DNA of 64,000 bases, from positions 10,887,001-10,951,000 of the forward strand of contig JAPFBL010000068.1 of NCBI GenBank assembly GCA_026182355.1, written 5' to 3'. This DNA is from Hermatobates lingyangjiaoensis. Taxonomy: Eukaryota > Arthropoda > Insecta > Hemiptera > Hermatobatidae. A model generated the notes under the pieces. It saw nothing but the letters and a program-made list of their open reading frames with translations, was not told where the DNA came from and searched no databases. Each line of letters opens with the position of its first letter. Within the stretch, counting starts at the first letter, position 1. Made by a program: the position numbers and the translations under genes. Positions 22,301 through 35,912 of the stretch are shown here, piece after piece.

Positions 22301-25300
22301 GTAATATTCAAATATCACAATATTAACAAAGCTTCAGAAACACTCCGTTATTACAGTCACCACGATGATACACGTAAAGCAGCTAATGTACACATTTCTA
22401 CTGATATACTGGGTATTAGTAATATAAAATAGTTTTGCGATTTTAAAAGTTAATTTCAAAAGACTTTGATTAAATATATTATCCAGGCTTCTTCAATGTA
22501 CTGAGTGACTTTTAACTTTAAAATTAAATTGTAACATTTTGCAAAAGACATTTAAAAATTATTAATTTAGAGTAAATTAGGAGGTCCTCAACTCGTTGCT
22601 GTTAGATAATCAACCAATTCTTAAAATGGATAACAAAATGTAAGATAATTATATAGTTCATAAAATAAATACTGGGTAATTATAAACAATGACATTTTTT
22701 AAAAATTACAATTTTAATTTCTAATTGAGTGTTTGATCTAAGGCTACCTTCTTTAACCTTTGAATGTTAAACCTCTAAACTTCCCTCTGACTTTGATTAG
22801 TGAGATTTGTTGATGAATTGATGCTTTATATACATTCATTAAAATTGAATACCGACTTATAAAATTATTGAGTTGCTTAGGTTTCGGACCCTAAATGCAT
22901 CTTCATTAATCAGATTAGAGACCCAACCAGTCTTACTTTGAATAATTATGTAATAATGTTGAAGAACATTCATGTTAATATTGAATATTATTTTATTAAA
23001 TGCAATGTAGATATTTATTCCACAACTTAACTGGAAGATACTTTTGCTTATATGGTCAAATAAGTGAAAAATTCTACTTTTTAATTCCTGAAGCATAAAC
23101 TTAAAAAAAAGGAAGAGAAATTAAGGGAGAAAAGTCACTTATTTTTACATGACATACTAAAATAGCAAGAGACATTATCACTAAACATTTATTCTACATC
23201 TCTGTCGATTATCTACCTAAATTAGATAAAAATGATAACGTTTACAGTTAAATTAGTTTATCTGGGCTGCCAAGAGAATGACTGATGCAGAGTAAGATCC
23301 ATTTGGAGTCTTAAAGCATTCAAATTTACTACAGCATAAACAAATTTGTTAATGTTTGTTAATATAAATTAAACTCCAATCTACTTTTTATCTTCACACA
23401 AAGCATACCAAGTATTCAAGTAATGAATAAACATAACGTTTATTTATGGATTTACTATTTAAATATTTTACTGTGGGTGGTTTTACCTTTAAAACACAAA
23501 CTTACAAAGTTTGAAATTTAATGATAAAAATGAAATTGAATTGAACTGACAGACTGGGACAGAGTTTACGGAGCCATAAAATACCATAATAGGCCACAGT
23601 CCATCATACAACTGCCCTGGTTAGCAATAAATATCTAATTGTGATGGAATAGAGAGGACTGTGAGAGATGCACGACATGAGGAGCCGTTACACAGAGCAA
23701 GGGGAGTATCGTCGTACAGCCATTGTAGAGGCCTTTGTGCCAGCACGACAAACCTTTTAACAACGCCAGGGCAACCTAAACAATCTAGCCTGCTAACTTT
23801 ACATATCCATGAGGTAAGGTTTAACTTTACAGTAAATTGAATCCCAGATAGAATAACATATAATAAATCATTTCTAATTACGAAAATATAGTTATTTTTA
23901 TGAAGAAAAATACAGAATATGAAATCTCTGATACCTGACGCTTGATTTTCATAAGAGTTCACATAAATGATCTGACTGCCATTTCTTTGGTTACCTCCTT
24001 TACTTTCACTTTCTCCCTGAAACAATCATTATTCTATTTTTTAATGTTTATTATATATAGTCTATATTTAAAATATAAATAATCCCAGGAAATGTTTTTG
24101 GGATTATTGATATTCTTCACTCACATAATGAAATAAAATTCTAATAATACAATAAATAATAACTAATATTAGTTATAGAATCAAAGAGCAACATATAATA
24201 AATTATCAGATTACAAACTAATCATTTCTTACTAATCATTACTTCTTTGTTCGACCAGTTTAGGCTATAACTATCAATGGCAAAAATCGATTTCTATTAA
24301 AATGTTTTTCTTAGACATATAAACACATACACACAAATAGGAAATACATTGTGATAATGACAAAGTAAAGGTAATTTAGACAAAATAAATGCATGAATGA
24401 TTGGTTAGTTTGGAAATTCCCTCACGTTAACATTGTTACTAAAAAAATTCCTATTTATTATTCTTGTAATGTTTAAATTTTTTTTTATTTTCATAATGCT
24501 TATTCTGTAAGTTTATCCAACTGTTTTTAAATTACTTCAGTAATATCATTGGACACAATGTATTTTCAATTTGTTTGTATGTTTTATAATGTATTATTTC
24601 TTCTGTTATAAAGGACTACAAAAAAGATTTTAGATAACTGGTCAAATCCAGATTTATTTAATTCTATCTATCAAACGATCAGTATGTTTTAAATTATTGT
24701 ATACATTCTCAAACACTTCCCCTCACAGATAAATATGCATTATCTTACATATTTTTCATTCTTAGTATAGTTGATTCACTAATCGTTTAATTAAACAATT
24801 GTACGCTTTATGTTATTTTAATTTTTCTTTGTATTATTAAATTTACTTCAAAACGTAAACTAAAATAGGCATGAATAATGACTACCACCTTGCTTTCAGA
24901 GGGTTTTATTTTCTTCTCTAGTATTTTCTTAACACTAACTCCTGAAGATGGTTTTTTCGTCACTGTGCCGGTACCAACAATTTCTGTAAAGCTGGGACCA
25001 GTTACTTCAACCACTGTTTTCTTTACGCTTCTGAAAAAGAAATATGTCCAAATAAAAAAACAACTAGTTTCAATTTATCGTTTAAATAACAAAGATGTTA
25101 TATAAACCTTTAAATAAGGTTAAATATCTAAGGATATTTTTAAAAAATTTCACTGTGGCATTGATAAGAGAAAAAAGCAAAGGTTCTACTCACCCGTTGG
25201 TTGGAATGGGTGTGTCATTTTCAATCTTCATTCCAACTTCTTTCTCTACTTTCTTTATCCTTTTTTCTTCTTTTTCTCTTTCTTTTTTCATTCTTTCATC

Positions 25301-28300
25301 ATATTTCTTTTTTCGCCTTTCAGAATCTTTGATTGCTTTTTCCTTTTTGACCTTAACCTCTTTCCTAAAAAAAAAGAAACAAACCAAACGTAACTCTAAA
25401 TTTATCTTTCAATAAAAGTCAATAATATTATTTCAAAAATATCATAATATTAATGAATTTATTTCTTTACTACATGTAAAGAATAGTGATCGTGAAAGAA
25501 ATCGATGATAAGATTTTGGCGGATTTACATGTTTTGGGGCTCTCAAAGTCGTTTTATGACTTTTTCTCGATTACCTCTGTGTGTGTGGTGGTGGGTGAGT
25601 GGGCGTCTATACAAAAGTTTGTGTACACTCTACAGTCCAAAATCTTTTTTGGTTCAAATTAATATTTTACACCAAAATGAGACTCATAGTGTAGACGAAC
25701 TCTATTGTTTGTGGGCAGCAAATGCAGGATGCGAAAGTCACTTGTTTTGCCAAATGTGTTTTTAGACAACATTTCTTTTCTCCTAAAATACTAACTCTAG
25801 ATTCTTCAAATTTTGACATTATGTTTGAAATTACAAAAGATATAACTGAAAAATACTCAAATTTTTAAAACTGAGTATAAACATTTTTTCCAATAAAATA
25901 AAAAAAAATAACTTATGATTCAGTCTGAAAACTTCAATTCAATCTGAATGGACTCCTTCATTCTATAGAAGAACTGCTATATTGTTGACAAATATCCAGT
26001 TTTTCACTATTCTAGTCTAATAGTTCATATTTATACTTTTTAAAATTTCAAGCTTTCAGCTATAACATTTTTACATTATACTGAAAACTGGTTTTTGAAT
26101 TTGTTTTTAACATTCAAGGTTAATTACTGATATATTTTTTTCTCAAAATATGTTCACAGCAACTTTGGCACGCAGGAAAAAGCTAATATTTGTTTAAAGT
26201 AAATTGGATTTTTATGATTTTCGATAAAGGAAAAAGATATATGATTTTGTAAAAAACACTAAGTTTTTACATAAAATCAGAATTTATAATAAAATTCCGA
26301 GTAATATAAAGAAAATTATCCTGCATATAAACTAGATATCATCGTTTTTTAAAACATTATGACACTCATATATAAAAATGAAAAAAATGTTTAGTTCATA
26401 TCATTGCAATATTAAATTGATTTCATTGGCTGTTTCTTGACCAAATGACATATTGTTTTTTTTTTTTTTTGTGGAGTAGGAGTTCTGTTGTATTGTTTCC
26501 GACTCTAATGAAAGTCACGTACTTAAAGCATCTCTTCTATGAAGTCACATCTATCAGCATGACGAATATTGGAGGGAGCCCTCCCAGTATTATTAACAAT
26601 TTTTGTTTCTGCAATTTTTGTCCTTTAGCATTCTTACACTCCCTATAATTTTATTTTATCTGTTGTCTGTTTTATTAACATAAGAATCTTGTAACATATG
26701 TAATATAACAATGACGATTTATAGAACTATGACTAACTGAAAGTAATGCTTCTCAAACTGATCTTTTTGACACGAATTCAACACCCCTTAATTAAGGCTC
26801 ATACTGATGACCAGTTTTTTGACATTAAGAGCGATTTGGATCAAGAGCTGCATTCAAGATCAGTTCTTTGATAGAAGAGGGGTCCTCATCTGAGGCGAAA
26901 GTCAAGGAACAACGGCTGAAGCGAATCAATGTCTGGGTAGTGGATGCGAGACTCAGCTATGATCTCGGCTTGCTATCTCAGCACTGATCCGTCTATTCGT
27001 TAATTCAACCAGTCTAAAACCTTAAGCTGCATATTCCTTCCTTATTTCAATAAGCATATTCCATTTTTTTTTATTTTATATCACACTTTAGTAATTTAAT
27101 ATTGATAACTATTTTTACGCAGATATTCTTATTAATCTGTTGAAAAGGAAATTAACTTGTAATAAAAAAGTTTGTTTCTGTTCATTGAAAGATATGATTA
27201 TTAATATTAATTATTAATTTACCGATTTCTGCGAGTAAAATAGAATAACAATATACAAAGAGAAATAACTATACAAAAGTTTGGATTTTTAAATCTTCAT
27301 AGATTTATGAATAGAGTAGGCTACTCCAGATTTCTTGATATTAATATGTGAGATCAAAAAGGTGATATTTTTGGATTATAGCTTGTTCACACACCCTTTA
27401 CTATTTTAACAATCTTCCTGAAAAGCACAGAACTAAGAAGAAATTAATAAATGTACCGATACATATGTGATCTACTGAGAAATAAGTGTCACTGACTTGT
27501 TATTGAGGGTTTGAGAAGTCTGAGCCTTATCAAGAAAGTCGATGACCTCTTTGGAGGTAGCGATTTGTAGAGGTGTGTGGAGATCGTGGTCCAAAGCCCA
27601 AAGATTAGCTTCGAAGCCGACGAGGAAGGTGACGCAGGACATGTGACCTTTGACAGCTGCTAAGTGGAGAGCACTTTGGCCGAAGTGGTAGTTTGCCTTT
27701 TCAACGTCGCCCCTGAAAGAAAGCGGTTAGTGCCAGTGCTATCATCCTGTCCAAGTAAACTATTAAAAAGATAACACTACAGTCATGCAGGGATATAACA
27801 ATATTCATAATTGTCCTATGTTAAACATGATTGCCGTTCAGAGTCACGGCATGTAGGCTCATTAGTAAAGGTTACAACATTATCTATGATGTAAATAAAT
27901 TTAAACATGAAATCAATCAGTTATTAAAATTTTACAAATATATTATACTTAAATATAGCTACGAAAATAAGTTAGGTTAGATTACAGGGGCAGTTCCACA
28001 AGAGAACGCAAATAGGACGAACATTGGCCCTTTGTGATACCATACAATGAACATTCTTAATTGGGAGCTTTTCTTTGCCTAACTTAAGTGTATTTAAGAG
28101 TAAGGATCTTTACGAGTCCCTGACATCGTACAGGCTCAGGAGCAACGGCATAATGTCGTCTCTGAGGGACGACGTCTTTAGATTTAATCTACTCCTGCGA
28201 GAATAAATCGAGGGCTAGAGTGGGTGTTGAAGCAATCCAGAGGAGAGGGCATTGCCACTGCGCTAACCTGGCCCCTTACCATAAATATTCTTAAGATCGG

Positions 28301-31300
28301 AATATTTATGGTGAAACTCTTTAAGCTACTGATAATTTTACCATGGTTTCTAAAAGCTTGGATAGAATATCATGTTGTTTTAAATCATTTATATGAAAAT
28401 AAATCAAGTTAAATGTTTTAAAATGAATCAATTGAACTGTGAATTCATTTATTGTTGCCTTTATCAGAAGAAATAAGTTTTGGCACTCAGTTATTGCTCA
28501 TACTTTCACGTAGAATGAAGCATCACTGTATAGATTTAATTTTTTTTTGTTAGTATAGATTTAATAAGGTCTATAGTTTTCACCACCATATTTTAGATAA
28601 CAAACTAAACCACAAAACCTGTTTTTGACACATTTAGTCTAAATATCACCATCATCATCAGGACATGTTTGTGTTGAAAGTTATTATCTATTTACACAAA
28701 GATTTTGGAGAAATTATATAAGAAAAATTCAAACAAGGGAAAGTATATGTCCACAATGCGTACAATAATGATTTTAGGTTACAAGTTTATGAAATACATT
28801 CCTTCAATTTTTCAGTTTTTCAAACAAATCAAAAACCAAATGCATTTTTGAAGTAATAATTGTATGCACATAGTTAGGGAATTCTGGATTGAAAGTACTT
28901 TGAATGGCATGTATTCGTATTTAAGGTTGAAGCATTTCTCAATGAGAACCGTGCGGTTGTTTGTCAGTCATAAACTGGTTCATAGTTTGATGATTCACCA
29001 GAGACTGAACTGAATGCTTTGAGACCTGTATAAGCTTGTTTCATGACCCAAGTTCTTATTTGTTCCCATTGTGACATTATTTTTCCAAATGAGATTTTTT
29101 TTTGCTACCTGATCATCAGTTGATTCTCTTTTGTTGGTTTAATGTAAGACACAATTGCTTCGCGGAGTTGTTAATTACAGTCGAGCTGCGTTGCGCAGCA
29201 CACGTTGTCAAGCGACGTGATGAATCGTCCTTTCCGAGCTTGCGTACAGCAGGGCTCATAATGCTCAGCTTTCTTGCAATAATTTAGCAACGTCCACAAT
29301 AGCCTATTAGTGTTTCCCTCCTTTGCAACGTGAAGTCATAATACTTAAATACCTAATGCATCCCCTTTTTATATTCAATTACAATGAGTTATTACTGTAT
29401 TTAAGAACTATATTGTTAAGATGTAAAAAAGAAGCTAAGTTTGAAATAAGAAAAATCATAGGTACTTTAATTTAAAATAAAACTGTTACAACCGTTTCTA
29501 ACAAAATATTGGTGTTTTCTGAATAAAGTGGAAATAATTTCTTCGCAAGTTGTATGTTACGTTTTCATCTGTTTTTCAGTCTCTTATTAGCTTCTGTCTA
29601 TGATTTTACGCAATATTTTGTCTGTTGATCGGTTAATGAATTGTAATAAATTTATTTATTATGAATTTTGTTTCTAAAATTCAGTCAAAAGTCAATTTTT
29701 TCCAAACGTAATCTATTTGATTGCTTAGTAAAAATAATTTCTTCTTCTCCCTTCTGAAAGACTTTAAAGAGTTTAATAAAGTCGTAAGAAAGTTATAAAC
29801 AGTTTTAAAAAGTTTTTGAGATTTATTTATTTGGCATTAAAGTATTTAGAGATCTATTAGAGATTTGAAAAAACATACTGGATTAGAAAATAATTCATGT
29901 TAAGACTGGATATTGAGAAACTGGAGGTCCTCCCAAACAGAGTTTGCTAGGTATCCACTGTGTATCAGATTGTGTATCAGACAAACAGATTGTGTATCCA
30001 TGTTATTATTATCACAATTTTCAAATAATAATAACAAGAACAAGAGAATCAATTGCTGTAATGGTGCAATAAAGGAAGTACTATCATTATATTATCAATA
30101 AACAAATAAAAGGAATAAAACTAATGAGCAAAGTATAAAAGAGGCACAGTTTTTTCCACAAAGGAATTCCTTTAAAAATGATTTACCCTCGTCCAACAAG
30201 CAGTCTGAGCGCCTCCAAGTGACCTGCACTGGCGGCCCACAGGGTGGGTGTCATGCCATCCTCATCCTTGCAGTTGCAGTCTCTCCTAGTGGCTTCGCGC
30301 AGGATGTCCAGGTTTCCATCCTGCGCAGCCCTGCAAATCATTAATTTCAATCAGCAAAATGTCAACTAGAGAAGAACCTTTTACTTCTGAAGTGCTTCTG
30401 TGTCTCTTTGAACGAATGCGAAATACGAAATACAAACAAGATGTCACCTCATCATTCTTATTACGTGATGTATAATAATGTTTAAAATAATGTATAACAA
30501 TGTTAAACATCTAAATCAGTATAAGTAAACATAATACCAAACTCGCTAAACACCACTGATGTTTTGTGTTGTTTAAATTTAAATCAATATATAACATTTG
30601 TTTACATTGAACTGTAATCATTTTATTAGTTATAATTATCGTGAAATCAGTGAACCTGACAACCTATTAAAACTATTAACTGAGGGTCTGAGACTCATCG
30701 GACTCTTACGCTCCACAGCCATACTGCCATACTGTCAGTTACATTGTTGTAATTAAATTCAATTAATGAACTTCAGATTTTATGTTCATTAATGATCTTC
30801 ATGAATATAGACAGAGAAGTGTTCCTCACTTCTGTAGTTTTAGTTATGATTTGATAGAAATCTTTGTCCATTTCGAGATGGTTGACTCCTATACAGATAT
30901 AATGTGATCAAGGGTTTCTATCTCTTTTAGACAGAGTTTTCATTCTTATTATGATATCAAATACAGCTTCCAATTATAATAGTTATGTAAACAAATTTTA
31001 ATAGATGTTCTACATTTATTTTTAAATCCTCCCTTTGATGATATAGTATTCTTTACAAACGTCAGTACAGTTGGAATGGTTTTTCTACAAATTAACCCGA
31101 CTGTTCTTGACATCCTTTAACTTTCTTCTTGATTTTTCTTCGAAGGGAACTATAGATAAATATAATAATTTATTATTCTATTCTATTATTTTTTTTGTGA
31201 TATTTCACATCCCGTAGAGGTATTCTCATTTTGTAAAATTAAGAGAAAATTAATCAATTTCGGTATAAAAGTCAGTTTAAAAGAGAAGTTTAATACTCTA

Positions 31301-32791
31301 TATCTCGGACGTAGCACACATAGTGAGATATCCAGTTATCCGTATAAATACTTAATTTTGTAACACACAGCCCATAAGTACAATATCATTGATATTACGA
31401 CAGCAGTAATAACATTTCTGTAAAGCCAAAGTCAAGATTTTATGTTGTAAAATAATTTAAGAATTTCCTACATGGCCAATGGATTTGTTACATTTGATGT
31501 CGTTTATCTACATTGAAGATTTAAGAAGCCAAAGCTTTTCCATTAAGACTTCAAAATATTCCTATTTTGTCTGAAAAATGTTAGAACCATGTGAGAATTA
31601 ATGTCAGTGTTATCGAATCAACGTACAACCAGCTTAAAAATAGCATCCCTTTTCTCATAAAGAACAAATGAGTTCAGTCCTCATACTTCAGAAGTACCTA
31701 AATATACTATCATCCAAGGGTTCAAGAGTGCAACATACCGACTGATTAGACCATTTCGTTAGACATATCCATCATACCACGGGGAGTTTGAGAAATTATA
31801 TGTTTGACTGGCGTTGATTTACATTAAGAATTGTATTCCTCTTACATCTCATATTAAGCCATAAAATCATTACACATTTTTTTCATTAAATCTCTGAACA
31901 ATAATTTTATTTCATTCGATCCACTTAAACAATGTTTAAGTCAATGTAAATACATGTAAACAAATCGGATAAGTATAGCATGTGATCCATTTGTCCAGGA
32001 TGAATATTCAATTTTATAACTTTTTGCCCTTTGCAATAATTGAAATTTAAACACTTTTTTTTGATATCGATAATTTTTTGTTTATTTTTATTACAAAATT
32101 TCATTGCTCTTTAATAAGTCGTTTAGCATCAAAAAACATTTTCCGAAACATAAAATTGACCTTAATGCTCTATTGATTCATGTAATTTTGAAAAAATTTT
32201 CCTCAACTCATTCCCCACATAATTTTCTAGTTTAAGGTATAACTTTATTTTGATCCTTCATACGATTTGGCTTCTATCGACTTCAGAATTTTTACATTTA
32301 ATTTATTAAAAAAAAGTTTGTTGTTCTAAAAATCTGAGGGTTTTCAGTTATTACTGTTGTAGCCTTAAAGATAATGTTAAATTTTAAGACTCTAGAATTA
32401 GAAATGGAAGAGTAAAGAAATGTCTAAAACCACATTTTGGTGAAAAAAGTAACTTTCCCATCATGCATAATTGCTCCCAAACAATAGGGTTCATCTACAC
32501 TATGAGGCCCATTTTTGTGTAAAATATCTATCAAAGAGTCTGAACCGTAGTTGTAGATATTCAATCATCTTCTGATGATGCACTGTGGTTCGAATTCTAC
32601 ATCATATTCTAGTTTTAGTAAACTTCCAGTTAGTATTTAGACATTGTTAGGAAAGCATCGTTAGCACACAGAAGTAAGCCTGATGATGGCGAATTTTAGC
32701 TGAAAGCTTGTTGTTTTTAGAGTTAAGTTCAATATTTGTTGGTTGTAGTTATAGTATTTCTTTTAATAGCATTAGCTATTATTATATATAT

Positions 32792-32834
<43 letters not shown>

Positions 32835-32968
32835 ATATATATATAGTGTTAAAAATTAGACCATATTTAGCTAAAACTTGCTTTATGATAAGTTTCTCAA
32901 GTTTCCGGAATAACGATCTTGTTACTGTATCCACAGAATATAGTAAGTTACCAATCGACATGATAAAC

Positions 32969-33013
<45 letters not shown>

Positions 33014-33180
33014 GATTTCACATAAACACGTGAAACAACAATCAATGATCAAACCACAATAAGAAATGGGAAAACAAGACTAAGATCTTTCAACCGTAAC
33101 AAGTGGTCTTCGTCTGACGAAGACCGCTTGTTACGGTTGAAAGATCTTAGTCTTGTTTTCCCATTTCTTATTGTGGTTTG

Positions 33181-33226
<46 letters not shown>

Positions 33227-35838
33227 TCGATGCGATGTTGACCAATGGAGTAGAGTTATAGGTCCAAGCGTAAGGTCCCAGTTGCCCGCTGCTCAGCAAA
33301 AAGCCTTTGCGTTCTGCCAATAGGTATAGAGGTTGCACAGTCCCTCTGTGTTAAATGATGTTTGGCAGAAAACATTAGCCTCACTTTACAGTGAACTCCT
33401 GTTCCCTTTCTATTTTTGATTTTTGTGGTGGTTGGGTGTTGTTGTTGTTGTTTACTATTTTCTGTTACGGATATTGCTGGATATTTAAATGATACTCTCG
33501 GTTGTTTACTGCGAAAAGCCGCCTTCATCTTCATGCCAACAGGGGTAGAGGTTGCACAGTCCCTCTTGATTATTAAGAGATGTTGACACTGGAATCCAAC
33601 TTCTTCTCGTAGAAACATCTTCAAGTTGTAGGTTTTGTATATTGTTCTCTTCGGTTTCTTATGTTCATGTTTTTTCTTCAGTTGAATGTTATTGCTGCTA
33701 TTGATGGGTGGCTGGTAGGTGATGAAAAGTTCTGCACTGTTGACCTGGTGGTGGTATTTGCGACATGTTTCAACCATTCTCTGGTTATCTTCAACAACAA
33801 CACCCAACCACCACAAAAATCAAAAATAGAAAGGGAACAGGAGTTCACTGTAAAGTGAGGCTAATGTTTTCTGTCAAACATCATTTAACACAGAGGGACT
33901 GTGCAACCTCTATACCTATTGGCAGAACGCAAAGGCTTTTTGCTGAGCAGCGGGCAACTGGGACCTTACGCTTGGACCTGTAACTCTACTCCCATTGTTC
34001 AACATCGCATCGAATCATATTCCTTTCCCCGGACAACCCATAGAAAACTGTATATAAGGACCAACGTCTGGGCCATTTCCTTGCCTGAAGATAACCAGAG
34101 AATGGTTGAAACATGTCGCAAATACCACCACCAGGTCAACAGTGCAGAACTTTTCATCACCTACCAGCCACCCATCAGTAGCAGCAATAACATTCAACTG
34201 AAGAAAAAACATGAACATAAGAAACCGAAGAGAACAATATACAAAACCTACAACTTGAAGATGTTTCTACGAGAAGAAGTTGGATTCCAGTGTCAACATC
34301 TCTTAATAATCAAGAGGGACTGTGCAACCTCTACCCCTGTTGGCATGAAGATGAAGGCGGCTTTTCGCAGTAAACAACCGAGAGTATCATTTAAATATCC
34401 AGCAATATCCGTAACAGAAAATAGTAAACAACAACAACAACACCCAACCACCACAAAAATCAAAAATAGAAAGGGAACAGGAGTTCACTGTAAAGTGAGG
34501 CTAATGTTTTCTGCCAAACATCATTTAACACAGAGGGACTGTGCAACCTCTATACCTATTGGCAGAACGCAAAGGCTTTTTGCTGAGCAGCGGGCAACTG
34601 GGACCTTACGCTTGGACCTGTAACTCTACTCCCATTGGTCAACATCGCATCGAATCATATTCCTTTCCCCGGACAACCCATAGAAAACTGTATATAAGGA
34701 CCAACGTCTGGGCCTTTAAATTAATTAATTAATTAATTAATTAATTATTATTAATTATGCTTCTTGTTGTTATTATTATTAATACTTCATGTATTAAGGC
34801 CCCATGTAGCCCGAGGGTGCCGCTTGTTCGTTGGGACCGCAGTTATGGGGGCAGGGTTGATCAAATGCATTTATGAATGCAGTCTTGCAATTCCTAACTC
34901 TGCTTTCGTGCTGTGTGCTTGACGATGAGTGGGTTGCGGATGGGCTCCATGTGATTATTTCATCATTCCATTATTTCACTGTTGGGCGTTGTATGTATTT
35001 TGAATCTTAAGTCTCTATATTGCATAAGTCTGTTCTGGTCACTGGTCAAAGGTTCACACTAGCCAAGGAAATTTTATTTGTTAATACAAGGGACAAGTAA
35101 AAGCGCCAGTTTAGCTTGTATCCCGCCAAGTTAACTAATTTAGAGAATGAAGTGGTAAAAGGCCTAGATGCCTGTCCACTAATTTGGCATGCACCTTGCT
35201 GTGCATGGCTAGCTGACCCTTGACCCTTGACCCTTGCCATTTCCTTGCCTGAAGATAACCAGAGAATGGTTGAAACATGTCGCAAATACCACCACCAGGT
35301 CAACAGTGCAGAACTTTTCATCACCTACCAGCCACTCATCAATAGCAGCAATAACATTCAACTGAAGAAAAAACATGAACATAAGAAACCGAAGAGAACA
35401 ATATACAAAACCTACAACTTGAAGATGTTTCTACGAGAAGAAGTTGGATTCCAGTGTCAACATCTCTTAATAATCAAGAGGGACTGTGCAACCTCTACCC
35501 CTGTTGGCATGAAGATGAAGGCGGCTTTTCGCAGTAAACAACCGAGAGTATCATTTAAATATCCAGCAATATCCGTAACAGAAAATAGTAAACAACACCC
35601 AACCACCACAAAAATCAAAAATAGAAAGGGAACAGGAGTTCACTGTAAAGTGAGGCTAATGTTTTCTGCCAAACATCATTTAACACAGAGGGACTGTGCA
35701 ACCTCTATACCTATTGGCAGAACGCAAAGGCTTTTTGCTGAGCAGCGGGCAACTGGGACCTTACGCTTGGACCTGTAACTCTACTCCCATTGGTCAACAT
35801 CGCATCGAATCATATTCCTTTCCCCGGACAACCCATAG

Positions 35839-35912
<74 letters not shown>

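Noticed and set aside
25095..25415. Plus-strand frame rich in Ser/Phe
   Set aside because: It is the antisense shadow of the Lys/Glu-rich USH1G exon 4.
28618..28675. CTGATGATGATGG on the minus strand as another hammerhead
   Set aside because: No GAAA after a stem and no stem I; only the CTGATGA string matches.
29102..29290. GC-richer plus frame as an exon
   Set aside because: No splice sites in phase and no known motif.
32708..33010. 100-codon plus-strand frame over the AT tracts
   Set aside because: Mostly translated (TA)n (YIYIYI); no coding value.
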